DNA from: Bacteroidota bacterium
GTDB taxonomy: Bacteria; Bacteroidota; Bacteroidia; Bacteroidales; Dysgonomonadaceae
Assembly: GCA_023437305.1 (NCBI GenBank)
Contig: JAEZGN010000027.1
Span: 1-19,591 of the forward strand
Length of the DNA: 19,591 nucleotides
Reading direction: 5' to 3'
Below, in pieces: positions 16,498 to 19,591 of the stretch (its first letter is position 1; each line of letters starts with the position of its first letter). The translations under genes were made by a program, and so were the position numbers. A model generated the notes under the pieces. It ran no database searches and had not been told where the DNA came from. It saw only the letters and a program-made list of their open reading frames with translations.

Positions 16498-17481
16498 TTA
16501 AATTTTAGATTTAAGTTTCTGAGTTAATATTATTTTTTGACCTTTTCTTTTCCATTCCAGTTGAGGTGTACTCAATGATAGCATGTTCATTATCTGGTAT
16601 ATTGATTCATCTTTGATGGTCGCCGTAAAGCGATATTCTTTCAGGCTTTCATCTTGTATCACAATATCTACCCCATATACCCTGTTCAGTTTTTGTACGA
16701 CTTCCTCGAGCGGCTTATTGTTGAATAATAAAATCCCTTGTTCGTAAGCGTCATACTCGTTTGGCGTGCTGTTGGATATTGTATATTTTCTATCTGTTTT
16801 GTTAAACACCAATCGGGTATCAGGCTTCATTGTTATCGGATGATTTAGCCTTGGAGAATTAAAGTCTACAATACCTCGTTCCAGATAGACCTGTATTGTA
16901 TTATCTGCATCATAATCTCTTACCGAGAACTTAGTTCCGTATGCTTTTACCCTTGTTCCGTCTGTTGTTTCTACATAGAAAGGATTCTTCGGGTTTGATT
17001 TCACTTCAAAAGTTCCTTCACCATCTAAAACAACGAGCCGCTCTTCATCTGAAAACCGATCAGGATATTTTAGTGTCGACCCTGCATACAGAGATACTTT
17101 CGACCCGTCGGGTAGAGAGATATTTACAACTTTGGCATTCGTTGCAGCTACTTCGTTATAAACCACAGGGCCTGTCTTGTATTTGTCTATCAGCAGGTAT
17201 GTGAAGCCCAATATCAAAGGAATTGTGATAATTGCAGCCGAATTGGCCAACCAGCGACGCCAGTTGATTGATTTCTTCTCTGTCAAAGAGAACGGTATTT
17301 CAGGAATCTCTTTGTTTATAGACAGTGCTTGAGAAGCTTTATATACAAGATTCCATTGATGGAATATCTTACGTGCTTCGTCAGAAGACGACAAATAGTA
17401 CTCAAACTCTACTTTTTCTTCAGAGCTTAGGTCTTTGTTGTGAAACTTGAATATTAGCTTTTCAAATTTTTCTTTATCCAT
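16498..17481 (-). CDS. FecR-family anti-sigma factor
   Basis: A 327-residue single-pass inner-membrane regulator. Residues 1-75 are the cytoplasmic sigma-binding part, ending in NWRRWLAN; the transmembrane helix is about 79-98 (hydrophobic run ITIPLILGFTYLLI). The periplasmic FecR domain covers about 115-210 (ISLPDGSKVSLYAGSTLKYP, GEGTFEV, GTKFSVRDY). A C-terminal DUF4974/STN-like domain spans about 250-320 (FNNKPLEEVVQKLNRVYG, FTATIKDESIYQIMNML). In this family the periplasmic part touches the transporter's STN domain when substrate binds, and release or cleavage of FecR activates the partner sigma factor. It lies between its sigma factor (62 bases upstream) and the STN-bearing SusC, the canonical order. 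The domain layout is complete. Confidence 0.95.
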   Translation of the reverse strand: MDKEKFEKLIFKFHNKDLSSEEKVEFEYYLSSSDEARKIFHQWNLVYKASQALSINKEIPEIPFSLTEKKSINWRRWLANSAAIITIPLILGFTYLLIDKYKTGPVVYNEVAATNAKVVNISLPDGSKVSLYAGSTLKYPDRFSDEERLVVLDGEGTFEVKSNPKNPFYVETTDGTRVKAYGTKFSVRDYDADNTIQVYLERGIVDFNSPRLNHPITMKPDTRLVFNKTDRKYTISNSTPNEYDAYEQGILLFNNKPLEEVVQKLNRVYGVDIVIQDESLKEYRFTATIKDESIYQIMNMLSLSTPQLEWKRKGQKIILTQKLKSKI

Positions 17482-17519
17482 AATAGAATTTAGTGGCTTC
17501 TATATATAAGACAGATAAC

Positions 17520-17537
17520 TCATAGGTCACCCTATGA
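17520..17537. other. Small perfect hairpin between sigma and fecR genes
   Basis: TCATAGG (17520-17526) and CCTATGA (17531-17537) are exact reverse complements around the loop TCAC. It lies in the short sigma-fecR gap, just after the sigma stop codon. On the minus strand no T-run follows, so it is not a normal intrinsic terminator; it may mark mRNA processing or be chance. Confidence 0.4.
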
Positions 17538-17543
17538 AAAAAA

Positions 17544-18122
17544 TTAATTTTTGTTGAAAAAAAGGAAAAGGAGAACGTATGGCAGGAAATCTTTCAATGA
17601 TACTGATAGTATAATCAGGGACTTATGCATGTATGCTTCTACTGTTTTTATCGAAATGTTTTTTCTTTCGGCTATTTCTTTATAAGTAAGATGTTCAAAT
17701 CGGCTCATTCTGAATACTTCCCTGTACTTTTCGGGCAGTTCATCGATTGCTTTTTCAATCAAATTTTCCAATTCCTCAACAGAGTATAAATCGTCAGAAG
17801 TGTAGGGGTCGTATGTATTCAATATATACTGTTCGTAAGTCATTTGTGTTTTTTGCTTTTCTATCAAATTGAGGCAGTGATTTCGTGTTGCAGTAAGTAG
17901 GTAGGAACGGACAGAGGTATTGATAAATATATTTTTTCGGTCTCTCCACATTTTTAAGAACACATCATGTATGCAATCTCTAACAGAGTCTTGATCGGAT
18001 ATGTATCTGTTTGCGAATACGCATAATGGTGCATAAAAAAGATTATATAGCCTGTCGAAGGCATTGTGATCATCTTCTTTTATCAGATCAAACAATCTAT
18101 CATATGTGTTTTCCCTCTCCAT
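17544..18122 (-). CDS. ECF RNA polymerase sigma-70 factor (FecI-like, Bacteroides type)
   Basis: An extracytoplasmic-function sigma factor of 192 residues, the activator partner of the adjacent FecR. I choose the ATG at 18122 (MERENTYDRL): a longer reading from a TTG at 18143 would start only about three bases after the predicted transcription start. Region 2 spans about 20-88 (AFDRLYNLFYAPLCVFA, DCIHDVFLKMW) and region 4 about 120-172 (IDELPEKYREVFRMSRFEHL, YKEIAERKNISIKTVEAYMHKSL, a helix-turn-helix). The last dozen residues are strongly hydrophobic (FLPYVLLFLFF), a tail I have seen on many Bacteroides ECF factors that may contact the membrane or FecR. It is first in the minus-strand series and has a perfect -7 promoter box upstream, so basal expression should come from the housekeeping sigma factor. 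Its expected target is the susC upstream region. Confidence 0.94.
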   Translation of the reverse strand: MERENTYDRLFDLIKEDDHNAFDRLYNLFYAPLCVFANRYISDQDSVRDCIHDVFLKMWRDRKNIFINTSVRSYLLTATRNHCLNLIEKQKTQMTYEQYILNTYDPYTSDDLYSVEELENLIEKAIDELPEKYREVFRMSRFEHLTYKEIAERKNISIKTVEAYMHKSLIILSVSLKDFLPYVLLFLFFNKN

Positions 18123-18151
18123 TCGAAAACTGATATATAACAAACATACTG

Positions 18152-18159
18152 CAAATGTA
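18152..18159 (-). promoter_or_regulatory. Bacteroides-type -7 promoter element for the sigma/FecR genes
   Basis: On the minus strand this reads TACATTTG, a perfect TAnnTTTG match, 29 bases before the ATG at 18122. A partial -33 box TTTA lies at 18177-18180, 17 bases further out. This predicts transcription start near 18146 and supports the ATG over the upstream TTG start. The rest of the 168-base divergent region holds no perfect -7 box for the plus-strand gene. Confidence 0.65.
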
Positions 18160-18290
18160 GGATATATTTTTAGGCTTAAATGTTAATTGAGAAAATAATA
18201 TGTGAGATTTCCCTTATCTTTATACCTTCCTTATATTCAGAAAATAGAAGGTTAATCTTTAAATATAGACTTTGAAATAAAATATTCACC

Positions 18291-19591
18291 ATGAAAAAAT
18301 TCATTATTTTATTTTCTTCATGTTTGTTATCGTTTAACTGTGGAGCTCAGCAACCTAAAGAACAATCTCTCGTATTGAAAACTCCTGTACAAGAGCGTCC
18401 GGCAGGACAAACAGATGTACTCGAGTTGAGAACCGAACCCTTACCTGTGGTGCGTGTCGCATTTATCGGCTTAGGCATGCGAGGCCCGGGAGCTGTGAAC
18501 CGAATGACTTATATCCCCGGAGTGGAGGTTGTTGCATTATGCGATGTAGAGCAAAAAAACACAGAGAAAGTAAATAAAATGCTTGAAGAAAAAGGTCTAC
18601 CTAAGGCCCAGGAGTTTTATGGAGATACCTCTGTGTGGCGTAGGGTTACAGCCCTTCCCAATGTAGATCTTGTGTATGTGGCAACAGACTGGTTGTCGCA
18701 TGCAAAAATAGGTATTCAGGCGATGAAAGACGGCAAGCATGTGGCAATAGAAGTTCCAGCTGCTGTAACAATGGATGAAATATGGGGATTGATCAATACC
18801 TCCGAGCAAACCAGAAAGCATTGCATGCAGTTAGAAAATTGCGTATATGATTTCTTCGAACTCACAACCCTGAATATGGTGCAACAAGGATTGCTGGGTG
18901 AAGTGATTCATGGCGAAGGTGCTTATATTCATGGATTACAGCCATATTGGGATGAGTACTGGAACGACTGGCGCATGGACTTTAATAAAAAGCATCGTGG
19001 CGATGTATATCCTACGCACGGATTTGGACCTGTATGTCAGGCAATGAATATACACCGTGGCGACAAACTCAACTATTTGGTTGCGATGGATACGAAGGCG
19101 ATAGGCAATCCTGAATTCCTGAAAAGGAAAAGGAATGAAGACGTAAAAGATTTTCGCAATGGAGATCATACTACCACTATGATTGGAACAGAGAATGGAA
19201 AATCGATATTGATAGAACATAATGTAACATCACCTCGTCCATACAACCGCATGTATCAGCTTACCGGGACAAAGGGATTTGCGAACAAATACCCGATAGA
19301 AGGATATGCATTAGACAGTGAAGAGCTTGACCCTGCATTGACCAAGAATCATGAAAACCTGACGGCTCACAGCTTCGTGCCCGAAGATGTGCAAGTGGCA
19401 TTGATGGAGAAATATAAACACCCTATAGCAAAAGATATAGAAGATCAGGCTAAGAAAGTCGGAGGACACGGAGGAATGGACTTCATAATGGATTATCGTC
19501 TGATATACTGTCTTCAAAGGGGACTTCCGCTTGATATGGATGTGTATGACCTTGCCGAATGGTGCAGCCTGATACCACTAACGGAAATCTC
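18291..19591 (+). CDS. GH109 glycosidase (Gfo/Idh/MocA fold, alpha-N-acetylgalactosaminidase-like), 3' end outside window
   Basis: The reading frame is open from ATG 18291 to the window edge, giving 433 residues; family members are about 450-470 long, so only a few dozen are missing. Residues 1-19 are a signal peptide, cleaved either as Sec type near GA-QQ or, less likely, as a lipoprotein at the atypical SFNC. The Rossmann domain starts with VRVAFIGLGMRG (Gly60 in the NAD-binding loop) and VVALCDVE. GH109 signatures follow: ENCVYDFFE, YPTHGFGPVCQ with Tyr240 and His243 at the family's catalytic positions, and KVGGHGGMDF. GH109 enzymes keep NAD bound and cleave by an oxidation-elimination route; the known activity is release of terminal alpha-GalNAc, with other hexosaminidase activities reported. 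It is transcribed away from the sigma gene, so its link to the mannosidase operon is by proximity only. Confidence 0.92.
   Translation, partial: MKKFIILFSSCLLSFNCGAQQPKEQSLVLKTPVQERPAGQTDVLELRTEPLPVVRVAFIGLGMRGPGAVNRMTYIPGVEVVALCDVEQKNTEKVNKMLEEKGLPKAQEFYGDTSVWRRVTALPNVDLVYVATDWLSHAKIGIQAMKDGKHVAIEVPAAVTMDEIWGLINTSEQTRKHCMQLENCVYDFFELTTLNMVQQGLLGEVIHGEGAYIHGLQPYWDEYWNDWRMDFNKKHRGDVYPTHGFGPVCQAMNIHRGDKLNYLVAMDTKAIGNPEFLKRKRNEDVKDFRNGDHTTTMIGTENGKSILIEHNVTSPRPYNRMYQLTGTKGFANKYPIEGYALDSEELDPALTKNHENLTAHSFVPEDVQVALMEKYKHPIAKDIEDQAKKVGGHGGMDFIMDYRLIYCLQRGLPLDMDVYDLAEWCSLIPLTEI

Noticed and set aside
18123..18143. TTG-initiated extension of the sigma factor
   Set aside because: It would start about three bases after the predicted transcription start; the ATG at 18122 gives a normal family N-terminus.

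Overview
The window looks like chromosomal DNA of a Bacteroidota bacterium, most likely order Bacteroidales. The evidence is a SusC/SusD pair, a FecI-type sigma factor and FecR with Bacteroides-style architecture, many secreted glycosidases with lipoprotein or Sec signals, the AT-rich intergenic DNA, and Bacteroides-type -7 promoter boxes (TAnnTTTG) before two genes. I cannot fix the genus; a Dysgonomonas- or Parabacteroides-like organism would fit.

Layout. Positions 1-108 are a 5S rRNA gene missing only its first few bases, so an rrn operon ends here. Two hairpin terminators follow. A lone plus-strand GH43 gene (398-1939) meets the next block head-on at a strong hairpin (1938-1981). From 18122 down to 1991 everything is on the minus strand, in transcription order: ECF sigma factor, FecR anti-sigma factor, STN-containing SusC-like transporter, SusD-like lipoprotein, GH92 alpha-mannosidase lipoprotein with two accessory domains, endonuclease/exonuclease/phosphatase (EEP) lipoprotein, a fused phospholipase C/glycerophosphodiesterase-like plus alkaline phosphatase protein, a calcineurin-like phosphoesterase with a PA14 domain, and a GH63/trehalase-like glycosidase with its own promoter. 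Diverging from the sigma gene, a plus-strand GH109 (Gfo/Idh/MocA-fold) gene runs off the right edge.

How the genes fit together. Sigma, FecR and the STN domain of SusC form a standard trans-envelope sensing circuit. SusC/SusD import the glycan and the downstream enzymes break it down. What is unusual is the content: one mannosidase and three separate phosphate-ester enzymes (EEP, PLC-like/alkaline phosphatase fusion, metallophosphoesterase), with the same type of PA14 domain on the mannosidase and on one phosphoesterase. I infer a polysaccharide utilization locus (PUL) for a phosphorylated mannoside, such as a GPI-anchor glycan, an inositol-phosphate mannoside or phosphomannan. This is a hypothesis; the sequence shows only the enzyme families and their arrangement.

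Non-coding structure. Two gaps inside the minus-strand operon carry palindromic repeats with a shared arm sequence, and a third gap holds a likely decayed half copy. The GH63 promoter region has a cluster of GTGACA repeats. The 221-base gap before susC has no housekeeping-type -7 box, consistent with control by the ECF sigma factor. I see no tRNA, CRISPR array, insertion sequence or integrase.
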